A stretch of 64,000 bases of DNA, from contig NZ_CP074371.1 in NCBI RefSeq assembly GCF_018362975.1, positions 2,914,001 to 2,978,000 on the forward strand, read 5' to 3'. Both the position numbers and the translations under genes were made by a program. The stretch is from Nocardia tengchongensis (lineage in GTDB: Bacteria > Actinomycetota > Actinomycetes > Mycobacteriales > Mycobacteriaceae). Positions 29,904-37,925 of the stretch are shown here, in pieces. A model generated the notes under the pieces. It had not been told where the DNA came from, made no database searches, and was given only the letters and a program-made list of their open reading frames with translations. Position 1 is the stretch's first letter; every line of letters begins with the position of its first letter.

Positions 29904-29987
29904 ATGACGACCACCTTTCAGCTCGGAGCCGAGCTCCGGCGAGCGCCCACCCGGCTCGCGGCCATCGCGGCGGGAGCGGGCGCATGA
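29904..29987 (+). CDS. 27-codon small ORF coupled to the aldehyde dehydrogenase
   Basis: ATG 29904 opens a 27-residue ORF (MTTTFQLGAELRRAPTRL then Ala/Gly-rich) whose stop overlaps the dehydrogenase start as ATGA. The peptide resembles no family I know. Because it sits between the putative operator and the gene and shares the 4-bp overlap seen at other coupled genes, it may be a translated leader. No clear Shine-Dalgarno precedes it. Confidence 0.4.
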   Translation: MTTTFQLGAELRRAPTRLAAIAAGAGA

Positions 29988-31426
29988 TCACCTACGACCG
30001 GCTCTACATCGGCGGTGCGTGGACCGAACCCAGCGAACCGGCGCTGCTGGAAATCCTTTCGCCGCACGATCGATCGCTCATCGGGCAGGCCGCGCAGGCG
30101 CAACCCGCGGACGTGGATCGCGCGGTGGCGGCGGCGCACACGGCCTTCGAAAGCCGCGTGTGGCGCGACACCGAACCCGCCGAGCGAATCGCGATGCTGC
30201 GCAGGTTCAATGAGCTGCGCGAGGAGCAGGCGCACCGGATCGCCGAGCTCATCACCGCCGAGAACGGTTCGGCCGCCTGGTTCACCGAAGCCGGCCAAGC
30301 CGGTCTGACCCGGCAGGCCCATGCCTACTTCACGGCCGCCGAGAATTTCGACTGGGAGCGCACCCTCACCCCGTCGGACCCGAATGCGCGGGTGCGCAGT
30401 GTGGTTCGGCGCGAACCGGTGGGTGTGGTGGCGGCGGTGATCCCGTGGAATTCGCCGTTCTCGTCCGCGACCTCGAAGATCCTGCCCGCCCTGCTCACCG
30501 GAAATTCGGTGGTGCTGAAGGTGTCTCCGGAGAATTCGCTGAGCATGGGCCTGCTGGCGGAGCTGGTGGATCGGATCGGCCTGCCGGACGGGGTGATCAG
30601 TGTGCTGCCCGCGGAGCGGGAGACGAGCGAGTATCTGATCTCGCATCCGCTGGTGGACAAGATCGCGTTCACCGGCTCGACGGGGGCCGGTCGCCGCATC
30701 GCCGCGCTCGCGGGCGAGCAACTCAAACGGGTCGGCCTGGAGCTGGGCGGCAAGTCGGCGGCGGTGATCCTGCCCGATGCCGATCTGACCGCGGTGATGA
30801 ACGGATTGAAGTTCGGATCGCTACTGAACAATGGCGAATCCTGTATCGCCCAGACCCGGATCCTCGCCCCGAAATCCCGGTACGAGGAGGTCGTCGAAGC
30901 CTTGACAGCCTTGGTCGAATCCCTGCCGGTGGGTGATCCACGTGACCCGGACACCTTCATCGGGCCCATGGTTCGCGGTGATCAGCAACAGCGAGTCCGC
31001 GACTACATCGAGGTCGGCATCGCCGAAGGCGCGCGCCTGGCCTGCGGCGGACCGCAGCTGCCGCCCGGCCTGCGGGACGGCTTCTATGTCACGCCAACAG
31101 TTTTCGCCGACGTGACGCCGGACATGCGCATCGCGCGAGAGGAGATCTTCGGCCCGGTCCTGGTCGTCCTCGCCTACGACGACCTCGACGATGCGATCCG
31201 CATCGCCAACGACTCCGAGTACGGGCTCTCGGGCGGTGTGTGGTCGGCGGACGAGGCCGCGGCGATGGCCGTGGCCCGCCGCATCCGGACCGGTACGGTC
31301 ACCGTCAACGGCGCGCCGGTCGGATTCGACGGCCCCTTCGGCGGCTTCAAGGCCAGCGGGATCGGCCGCGAATACGGGGCCGTCGGCCTGGGTCAGTACA
31401 CCGAATACCAGACGATCACCGTCTGA
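29984..31426 (+). CDS. NAD(P)-dependent aldehyde dehydrogenase
   Basis: 480 residues of the ALDH superfamily. Nucleotide binding is seen in VIPWNSPFSS (about 150) and FTGSTGAGRRIA (about 228). The general base glutamate is in LELGGKSAAV (about 251) and the catalytic cysteine in NNGESCIAQTRIL (about 285). GPVLVVLAYDDLDDAIRIAND and the C-terminal FGGFKASGIGREYG are standard. Substrate unknown. The ATG at 29984 overlaps a 27-codon ORF. An upstream inverted repeat shared with other promoters near the LAL regulator suggests co-regulation. Confidence 0.93.
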   Translation: MITYDRLYIGGAWTEPSEPALLEILSPHDRSLIGQAAQAQPADVDRAVAAAHTAFESRVWRDTEPAERIAMLRRFNELREEQAHRIAELITAENGSAAWFTEAGQAGLTRQAHAYFTAAENFDWERTLTPSDPNARVRSVVRREPVGVVAAVIPWNSPFSSATSKILPALLTGNSVVLKVSPENSLSMGLLAELVDRIGLPDGVISVLPAERETSEYLISHPLVDKIAFTGSTGAGRRIAALAGEQLKRVGLELGGKSAAVILPDADLTAVMNGLKFGSLLNNGESCIAQTRILAPKSRYEEVVEALTALVESLPVGDPRDPDTFIGPMVRGDQQQRVRDYIEVGIAEGARLACGGPQLPPGLRDGFYVTPTVFADVTPDMRIAREEIFGPVLVVLAYDDLDDAIRIANDSEYGLSGGVWSADEAAAMAVARRIRTGTVTVNGAPVGFDGPFGGFKASGIGREYGAVGLGQYTEYQTITV

Positions 31427-31435
31427 CGCCGCTGG

Positions 31436-31497
31436 TAGGGTGGTCACGTGCTCATGGAGGAAGTCGACAGAATCTAGCCGCCCAGTCGAAGGCGGCG
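31436..31497 (+). promoter_or_regulatory. leaderless nine-codon uORF and hairpin before the ABC-F gene
   Basis: TAGGGT (31436-31441) fits an actinobacterial -10, and GTG 31448 is 6 nt downstream, the spacing of leaderless transcripts. GTG CTC ATG ... encodes VLMEEVDRI and stops at 31477. The stop lies on the 5' arm of a hairpin (GCCGCC 31477-31482, GGCGGC 31491-31496). The main gene starts 148 nt later. This resembles ribosome-controlled leaders of resistance ABC-F genes. Confidence 0.45.
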
Positions 31498-31624
31498 CTT
31501 TCTCACCTCCGCTCGGTGCCTTGAATCGTTCACGGCCCGGGACTTTTCGCCTTCGTCTGGCTCCGCGACGTTCCCCGATCACGTGCGGCCCGCTCGTTCA
31601 CGAGCAGGAAAGAGTCGACGATCC

Positions 31625-33220
31625 ATGTCCACATCCATGTCCGCTGCCATCACCTTGCAGAATCTGTCCTTCGAATGGCCCGACGGCACCGTCGCGCTGT
31701 CCGGGCTCAACGGCGCGTTGAGCACCGGGCGCACCGGTCTGGTCGGCCGCAACGGCGCCGGGAAATCGACGCTGTTGCGGCTGATCGCCGGACTGCTGAC
31801 ACCGACGTCCGGGCGCATCGAGACCACCGGTCCGGTGGGTTATCTCCCGCAGACGCTCACCCTCGGCCGCGAGGCCACCATCGCGCGATTGCTCGGTATC
31901 GCAGGCAAACTCGCCGCGCTGCGCGCGATCGAGTCCGGCGAGACCGCCGACGAGCACTTCGAGACGATCGGCGACGACTGGGACATCGAAGCCCGCGCCG
32001 ACGAGGCGCTACACGAAATCGGTTTCGGCGCTGACGATCTGGACCGCCGGGTCGGGGAGATCTCGGGCGGTGAGGCCGTACTCGTCGCGATCACCGGACT
32101 GCGAATCCAGCGCACGCCGATCACCCTGCTCGACGAGCCGACCAACAACCTCGACCGCGAAACCCGCGCCAAGCTGGCCGGATTCGTGGACTCGTGGCCG
32201 GGCGCCCTCGTCGTGGTCAGCCATGACCTCGAACTGCTCGAGCGTATGGATGCCACCGCGGAGCTGCACGGCGCGACGCTGGAGGTGTTCGGCGGTCCCT
32301 ACAGCGCCTGGAAGCAGTACGTCGAGCAGGAACAGGCGGCGGCGGTGCAGGCGGCTCGGACCGCCGAACAGGCGTTGAAGGTCGAGAAACGGCAGCGTAT
32401 CGAGGCCGAGACCAAGCTCGCCCGACGCGAGCGCACCGCTCGCGCCACCCAGCGGGACGGGGGAATCCCACGGATTCTCGCGGGCAACCGGGCCAGTAAG
32501 GCGCAGGGTTCTGCCGGGGCCATGCGTACCACGCTGGATGCGAAAGTCCGGGCGGCCCAGGGCATCCTGGATGCCGCGTCGTCGCGGGTCCGCCGCGACG
32601 AGCATATTCATCTCGACCTACCCGATCCGGAGGTGCCGCGCAGCCGCCGCATCGCGGAATTGGGCGATGGTGACCGGCGCATCGTCATTCAGGGCCCGGA
32701 ACGCGTCGCCCTGATCGGCCCCAACGGCGCGGGTAAGTCGACGCTGATCGAGCACCTGCTCGCGGGCCGTCACCCGGAACGCGGCAGGCTGCTCACCGAT
32801 CGGGTGGGATATCTGCCGCAACGCCTGGACAACCTGGACGAGCGGGCCGGCGCGCTCGACAACGTCCACGCGGTGGCCGCCACCACCGCGCCCGGTGTGA
32901 TCCGGAACCATCTGGCTCGCTTGCTGATTCGCGGCAGCAGCGTGGAGCGTCCGGTCTCGACGCTGTCGGGTGGCGAGCGCTTCCGGGTTTCCCTGGCGCG
33001 CTTGCTGTTCGCCGATCCGCCGGCACAGTTGCTGATTCTCGACGAGCCGACCAACAATCTCGATATCGCCAGTGTGGACCAGCTGGTCGAGGCCCTGGCC
33101 GACTATCGCGGCGCGATACTCGTGGTCAGCCACGACTATCCGTTCCTGCGCAGAATCGGCGTCGACACGGTCGTCGAGCTGGATGCCGGCGGCGGCATGC
33201 GACGCCGCGACTCCCTGTAG
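31625..33220 (+). CDS. ABC-F family ATPase (ribosome protection type)
   Basis: 531 residues with two ABC ATPase domains and no membrane segments. Domain 1: Walker A GRNGAGKST (about 41), signature ISGGEAVL, Walker B ITLLDEPTNNLD. Domain 2: GPNGAGKST (about 364), signature LSGGERF, LLILDEPTNNLD. A charged helical linker of about 70 residues (VQAARTAEQALKVEKRQRIEAE) connects them, as in ABC-F proteins that act on the ribosome. Antibiotic resistance function is plausible, not proven. ATG 31625 or 31637, with CAGGAAAGAG upstream. A short uORF and hairpin lie in the leader. Confidence 0.9.
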   Translation: MSTSMSAAITLQNLSFEWPDGTVALSGLNGALSTGRTGLVGRNGAGKSTLLRLIAGLLTPTSGRIETTGPVGYLPQTLTLGREATIARLLGIAGKLAALRAIESGETADEHFETIGDDWDIEARADEALHEIGFGADDLDRRVGEISGGEAVLVAITGLRIQRTPITLLDEPTNNLDRETRAKLAGFVDSWPGALVVVSHDLELLERMDATAELHGATLEVFGGPYSAWKQYVEQEQAAAVQAARTAEQALKVEKRQRIEAETKLARRERTARATQRDGGIPRILAGNRASKAQGSAGAMRTTLDAKVRAAQGILDAASSRVRRDEHIHLDLPDPEVPRSRRIAELGDGDRRIVIQGPERVALIGPNGAGKSTLIEHLLAGRHPERGRLLTDRVGYLPQRLDNLDERAGALDNVHAVAATTAPGVIRNHLARLLIRGSSVERPVSTLSGGERFRVSLARLLFADPPAQLLILDEPTNNLDIASVDQLVEALADYRGAILVVSHDYPFLRRIGVDTVVELDAGGGMRRRDSL

Positions 33221-33228
33221 ACAGCAGA

Positions 33229-33262
33229 CTGCCGGGCCCGGCTGTATCGCCGGGCCCGGCAG
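33229..33262. terminator. perfect hairpin between ABC-F and hydrolase genes
   Basis: CTGCCGGGCCCGGC pairs with GCCGGGCCCGGCAG over a 6-nt loop, a 14-bp perfect stem without T tract. It separates the convergent ABC-F and lipoprotein hydrolase genes. Confidence 0.7.
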
Positions 33263-33272
33263 CCGGGCACTG

Positions 33273-34313
33273 TCAGAGGTGGTCGGCGTCGATGATCGCC
33301 TGCGCGAACGGGTGCGGCGCCTCCTGCGGGACGTTGTGCCCGATGCCGTCGAGGACGCGGTGCTCGTACTTCCCGGTGAACTTGGCGCGGTAACCCTTCC
33401 CATCCTTGGCCGCTCCGTCGAAGTCGCTGCCGATCGTGATGGCGGGCACCGAGATCGCCGGTCCGGTGGCGAGCTGCTGTTCGTAGGCGTCGTACCGCGG
33501 CTCGCCCGGGGCCAGGCTCAAACGCCACCGGTAGTTGGAGATGACGATGTCGACCTGGTCGGGATTGTCGAAGGCGGCGGCGCTGCGCTCGTAGGTGGCG
33601 TCGTCGAAATTCCAGGCCGGGGAGGCGCGCTTCCAGATCAGCTTGTTGAAGTCGCGCCGATTCCGGTCGTAGCCGAGGCGGCCCCGCTCGGTGGCGAAGT
33701 AGTACTGGTACCACCAGCCGAGTTCGGCTTCGGGCGGCAGTGGCTGCTGCTGGGCGGCCTGCTGGGTGACGATGTACCCGCTCACCGCGACCATCGCCTT
33801 GACGCGCTGCGGCCACAACGCGGCGATGATGTCGACCGTGCGTGCGCCCCAATCGAATCCGCCGAGCACGGCCTTGTCGATGTGCAGGGCGTCCATGAAG
33901 TCGACGATGTCGCGCGCGATGGCGGACTGCTGACCGTTGCGGGGGGTCTGCGCGGACAGGAAGGTGGTCTCGCCGTAGCCGCGCAGGAACGGGACCAGCA
34001 CTCGGTAGCCAGCAGCGGCCAGCAGTGGGCCGACGTCGGCATAGCTGTAGGCGTCGTAGGGCCAGCCGTGCAGCAGGATAACGGGTTGCCCGGTGGCGGG
34101 GCCGAATTCGGCGTAGGCGACCGAGAGGACGCTGGCGTCGATCTTCTTGATGGGGCCGAGGCTGGTGTTGTCTCCCGATCCCGCTCGCAGGGCCGTGCCG
34201 GGCGTGCTGTTCGCGGGCGCGTCGGAGGAGTCCGTGGAGCAGGCGGTGAGGGAAGCCGCGGCGACGCCCGCCGCCAGCACTCCGGCGAACAGTCCTCGTC
34301 GGTTGATGTTCAT
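33273..34313 (-). CDS. lipoprotein alpha/beta hydrolase, epoxide hydrolase-like
   Basis: 346 residues. MNINRRGLFAGVLAAGVAAA then SLTAC forms a lipoprotein signal with a good lipobox (LTAC). The hydrolase domain has HGWPYDAYSY (HGxP oxyanion motif, about 78), the nucleophile aspartate in GGFDWGARTV (about 148), two likely ring-opening tyrosines in the cap (WWYQYYF), and a C-terminal His in GIGHNVPQEAPHP. These features fit epoxide hydrolases or related enzymes acting outside the membrane. The exact motif shared with the ALDH promoter lies 38 bp upstream of its start. Confidence 0.85.
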   Translation of the reverse strand: MNINRRGLFAGVLAAGVAAASLTACSTDSSDAPANSTPGTALRAGSGDNTSLGPIKKIDASVLSVAYAEFGPATGQPVILLHGWPYDAYSYADVGPLLAAAGYRVLVPFLRGYGETTFLSAQTPRNGQQSAIARDIVDFMDALHIDKAVLGGFDWGARTVDIIAALWPQRVKAMVAVSGYIVTQQAAQQQPLPPEAELGWWYQYYFATERGRLGYDRNRRDFNKLIWKRASPAWNFDDATYERSAAAFDNPDQVDIVISNYRWRLSLAPGEPRYDAYEQQLATGPAISVPAITIGSDFDGAAKDGKGYRAKFTGKYEHRVLDGIGHNVPQEAPHPFAQAIIDADHL

Positions 34314-34350
34314 GCCGTCGACGCTAGGCAGCGCACCTGCCGTGCCGCGT

Positions 34351-34366
34351 GCGTCGGATGACGTAA
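34351..34366 (-). promoter_or_regulatory. second copy of the TTACGTCATCCGACGC motif
   Basis: GCGTCGGATGACGTAA on the plus strand is the exact reverse complement of 29851-29866. It lies between the LAL regulator stop (34377) and the hydrolase start (34313), so it most likely controls the hydrolase. Confidence 0.55.
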
Positions 34367-34376
34367 TCGGTGTCGA

Positions 34377-37088
34377 TCAACCGGCCGTTTCTTCGAGCGT
34401 GGGCAGCAGCGCCGCGAGATCCCCGCGCGAGCTGATCCCGAGCTTCGGGAAGATCCGGTGCAGGTGGGTGCTGACGGTCCGGTGCGACAGGTACAGCCGC
34501 TGCCCGATCTCCCGGTTGGTCAGCCCCTGTGCGGCCAGCTGCGCGATGCTCAGCTCGTGCGGGGTGAGCCGTTCGCGCGCGTCCGGGTCGCGATTCGGGC
34601 TGGATTCGCCCGCGCTGCGCAGTTCCAGCCGGGCCCGCTCACTCCACGCCGCGAAGCCGAGCGCATCGAAGATCTCTCGGGCCGTGCGCAGCTGGGTGCG
34701 GGATTCCACGACCCGGCGCTGCCGCCGCAGCCACTCGCCATAGGCCAGATGCAGGCGGCCGCGTTCGGCGGGCCAGCCGGTGAGATCCGCCTGCAGCGCG
34801 AGTGCGAACAGTTCCGCGGCCGTTTCACCGGCGAGAACCGCTCGGGCGTATCGCATTCCGATCTGCAGGGCGGGCGCCGGCGTGGACGCTGCCGCCGGTT
34901 CCAGCTCGCGCAGCAGCTCCGCGGCGGCGTCGGTGCGCCCGGACCGGACCGCCGCCTCCGCGAGTTCGGTGAGGAAACACGCTCGCAGCGACAGTGAATA
35001 CGACGGGTCGCGCGGATCGTGGATCCGGGCCAGATCGGTGAAGGCGTCATCGAATCGGCCCTCACCGAGCGCGATGAGTCCCCGGGCGAGTTGCACCTTG
35101 GCCAGCACGGGTCGCGCACCCGCCGCGAGCGCGGTTCGTTCGGCGTCCATCGCGAGCGTCGCGGCCTGCGGATAATCGCCGCGCAGAGCCGCGATTTCGG
35201 CGTGGGTCGCGGTGGCCGTCGCGTGCATGAAGGGTTGCCCGGTCTCGAGCGCGAAGGCCGCGGACTCGGCCGTGATCGGGGTGGCGGCGGCGAGGTCACC
35301 GAGCCGGGCCAGGCTCGAGGCCTGAATCGCGAGCGCCCGCGTCAGCAGCCCCAGCCGTCCGGCGGAACGGAATCCGGGTGCGGCCGCTCCGGCGAAGTGG
35401 GCCGCGAGGTCGAAAGCGCCGACCTGGTATGCCGCGCTGCTGAGATAGTGATCGACCTCCGGATCGCGCCCCGTGGTCGTGGCGAGCACGCGCAGGTGGG
35501 CGAGGACCTGTTCGCCGCGCTCGAACGGGGCCACGATCGAGTCGATCCCGAGCTTGCGATGGTCACCGGCGGGAATGCCGAAGCCGTCGGCGACGGCGAG
35601 CACCGCGCGCCGGGTGTCGGGCCCGGGTTCGGACCAGAAGCAGCGTGCGGCGGCGCCCCACAGGATCCGCAGCGCGGGATCCGGATACCCGTCGGCGGCG
35701 ACGGAGGCCGCCAGCGCGGCCAGTTCACCGATGTGCGAAGGACTCTCGCGCATGCCGTCCTCGAACCCGCTGAGCACCCACTTCGCGGTGGCCTCCTGCG
35801 CGGTCGTGAGGGGGAGCGTGCGGGCGGCGTCGACCAGGCGTTCGACGGTCTCACGGTGACCGGAGTCGACGGCCAGTTCGGCCGCGCGCAGCAGCCGATC
35901 AGCGCGTCGGCCGGGGGAGACGCTGAGAGCCGCGGCCCGTTCCAGGGCCGTGACCGCTCCACCACGGTGCCGGGACCGCTCGGCGGCGTCCTCGAGCGCC
36001 GCGGCCACGCTCTCGTCGGCGCCCGCCGCGCCCGCCGCGCGATGCCACACCTGGCGATCCGGCAGTTCACGGAGGGTTTCGGCGAGTGCCGAGTGCGCCC
36101 GGCAGCGCTCCTCGGCGGTCGCTGCCGCCGCGAGGGCGGACCGGACCAGCGGATGGCGGAAAGTCACCGTGCCGGAACCGATGTCGATCAGACGGGCCGC
36201 CACGGCCGGCACCAGCACTTCCGGCAGCACCGCGTGCCCCAGCAGAATCCCTGTGGCCGTGATCGTTTCGGTGACCGAGTCGCCGTCGTTGAGGGCTGCG
36301 ACGAGCAAGGCCGACTGGGTCGGCCCGGGCAGGGTGGCGCCGCGCGCCGAGAAGGCCTGTTCGAGACGTTCGGTCAGGGCGACCGGGGCGGTGTCGGTGA
36401 GATCCACGACGGCCGTCGGTAGTTCGGTCAGCGCCAGCGGATTCCCGCGGGACTCGGCGAGCACCCGGTGGCGCAGCGGAGCGGGCAGTTCCGGTGCGAT
36501 GCTGTCGAGCAGTGCCTGCGCGTCGTCATCGGGCAGCGGGCCGAGCCGCATGGCGGCCAATCCGGCGGCGCGCAGCGGTGACGTCGTGGCGCTGCGCACG
36601 GTGGCCAGCACCGTCACGGGTTCGGAGTCGATGCGGCGCGCCACGAAGGCCAGCACCTCGGCGCTGGCCATATCCAGCCAGTGCACGTCCTCGGCGACGA
36701 CCAGCACCGCGCGATCGGCCGCCGAGTCGGCGAGCAGCGTCAGGGCGGCCAAGCCGACCAGGTGGATGCTCGGCTCGTCGGTACCGTCCGACATGCCCAG
36801 AGCGGTTGCCAGCGCCTCGAATTGACGCGACGGCAGGGCATCGAACTCGCGCCGCAGCGGGTACAGGAGTCGATGCAGCCCGGCGAAGACGAGATTGCGC
36901 TCGGCTTCCACCCCGGCGGTTCGCAGCACCCGCAGCCCCGCGGCGGCGGCCGCGGCGGCGGTCTGCTCGACGAGCGTCGACTTGCCGATGCCGGGTTCGC
37001 CCTCGATCAGGATGCCGCTGCGGTCGCCGGGGCCGTCCACGAGCGCGGCCAGGTCTTTCAGCTCGGTGTCGCGTCCGAACAACGGCAT
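34377..37088 (-). CDS. LuxR-family transcriptional regulator with AAA ATPase domain (LAL type)
   Basis: 903 residues. An N-terminal STAND/AAA ATPase (MPLFGRDTELKDLAAL) carries Walker A EGEPGIGKSTLV (about 31) and Walker B VLVVAEDVHWLD (about 128). The middle is a helical repeat region. The C-terminal LuxR-type HTH reads LTPHELSIAQLAAQGLTN, then REIGQRLYLSHRTVSTHLHR. LAL/MalT-like regulators respond to a ligand plus ATP and activate nearby catabolic or secondary metabolite genes. Copies of a TTACGTCATC motif occur on both sides of the gene and before the ALDH gene, and are its likely binding sites. Confidence 0.92.
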   Translation of the reverse strand: MPLFGRDTELKDLAALVDGPGDRSGILIEGEPGIGKSTLVEQTAAAAAAAGLRVLRTAGVEAERNLVFAGLHRLLYPLRREFDALPSRQFEALATALGMSDGTDEPSIHLVGLAALTLLADSAADRAVLVVAEDVHWLDMASAEVLAFVARRIDSEPVTVLATVRSATTSPLRAAGLAAMRLGPLPDDDAQALLDSIAPELPAPLRHRVLAESRGNPLALTELPTAVVDLTDTAPVALTERLEQAFSARGATLPGPTQSALLVAALNDGDSVTETITATGILLGHAVLPEVLVPAVAARLIDIGSGTVTFRHPLVRSALAAAATAEERCRAHSALAETLRELPDRQVWHRAAGAAGADESVAAALEDAAERSRHRGGAVTALERAAALSVSPGRRADRLLRAAELAVDSGHRETVERLVDAARTLPLTTAQEATAKWVLSGFEDGMRESPSHIGELAALAASVAADGYPDPALRILWGAAARCFWSEPGPDTRRAVLAVADGFGIPAGDHRKLGIDSIVAPFERGEQVLAHLRVLATTTGRDPEVDHYLSSAAYQVGAFDLAAHFAGAAAPGFRSAGRLGLLTRALAIQASSLARLGDLAAATPITAESAAFALETGQPFMHATATATHAEIAALRGDYPQAATLAMDAERTALAAGARPVLAKVQLARGLIALGEGRFDDAFTDLARIHDPRDPSYSLSLRACFLTELAEAAVRSGRTDAAAELLRELEPAAASTPAPALQIGMRYARAVLAGETAAELFALALQADLTGWPAERGRLHLAYGEWLRRQRRVVESRTQLRTAREIFDALGFAAWSERARLELRSAGESSPNRDPDARERLTPHELSIAQLAAQGLTNREIGQRLYLSHRTVSTHLHRIFPKLGISSRGDLAALLPTLEETAG

Positions 37089-37156
37089 GGCGCGGAATCC
37101 TCCTCCGGGCCGCGAAACGGTATCCCGGCCCGGTCGTGACCCTACCGAAAACTGGA

Positions 37157-37181
37157 TTACGTCAAGACAACGTCATCTGAC
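37157..37181 (+). promoter_or_regulatory. two partial copies of the TTACGTCATC motif
   Basis: TTACGTCA (37157-37164) and ACGTCATCTGAC (37170-37181) each match parts of the 16-bp motif found at 29851 and 34351. They lie between the divergent LAL regulator (start 37088) and SRPBCC gene (start 37220), so could serve either. Confidence 0.45.
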
Positions 37182-37219
37182 AGATTCGGCGGCCCATCCC
37201 CGGCGGCGAGGGTATTTCC

Positions 37220-37648
37220 ATGACCACCATTCGATTTCACCTGATGTCCACCCTGTCTCCCGCCGAAGTCATGCACGTGCTGACCGACTTCGGACCCACC
37301 CGGCCCGACGCGTGGCCGAGCATCGACGCCGAACACTTCACCGTCCATGCCCGCGGCGAGAACTGGGCCGAGGTCACCGAGGGCACCGCCGCCGCCTGGG
37401 AACGCGCCCGCTACGACTGGGATCCGGCCGGGGACACCGTCACCGTCACCACCCTGGATTCCAAGCTGTTCGGCGCGGGCGGCGGCTGGGTCTTCACGAT
37501 CACGCCCGACCTGCCCGGCTGCCGGGTCGATGTCGAGCTGACCCGGACCCCGGCGGCGTTCAAGGGCAAGCTCCTGGCGGCGCTGCTGCCCCTGGTCGGA
37601 CCGTCCTCGCTGCGAAAGTCCTTCGCCCTCCCGCTGAAAGCGGCGTGA
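37220..37648 (+). CDS. SRPBCC/polyketide cyclase-like protein
   Basis: 142 residues. FHLMSTLSPAEVMHVLTDFG begins the START-like fold, with WAEVTEGTAAAWERARYDWD in the central strands and a basic C-terminal helix (GPSSLRKSFALPLKA). No catalytic residues are recognised. Divergent from the LAL regulator gene with motif copies in between, so probably part of its regulon. A 43-codon ORF follows 69 bp later. Confidence 0.75.
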   Translation: MTTIRFHLMSTLSPAEVMHVLTDFGPTRPDAWPSIDAEHFTVHARGENWAEVTEGTAAAWERARYDWDPAGDTVTVTTLDSKLFGAGGGWVFTITPDLPGCRVDVELTRTPAAFKGKLLAALLPLVGPSSLRKSFALPLKAA

Positions 37649-37717
37649 CGGCGCGGAGCACCCGCTCGAACAATCCCCGCCCTCGCCGGGCGAGGACCTT
37701 ACCGAAAGGACCCTGCG

Positions 37718-37849
37718 ATGCAGCCGCAATCTCCCCAACGACCGGTGCTCGCAGAGCTTTTCGTCTGCGGCCCGATCGCGATGCTGATCTGGTCGGAGAC
37801 CGCTCTCCTGCAGGGTCGCGGACCGTCCGCACACGAGCTCATGGGCTAG
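37718..37849 (+). CDS. small hypothetical protein, 43 residues
   Basis: ATG 37718 preceded by GAAAGGA at about -12. It encodes MQPQSPQRPVLAELF, then VCGPIAMLIWSETALLQGRG and a stop at 37849. A short hydrophobic stretch (LFVCGPIAMLIW) could be a membrane-surface helix. It follows the SRPBCC gene in the same direction and is probably co-transcribed. I do not recognise it. Confidence 0.45.
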   Translation: MQPQSPQRPVLAELFVCGPIAMLIWSETALLQGRGPSAHELMG

Positions 37850-37925
37850 CGCCGCGGCAGCCCTCGGCCGCCGGTCACCCCGCAGGACCGGCGGCTCGCT
37901 CCGGGATGCGGTTCGTCTCGAGCGC

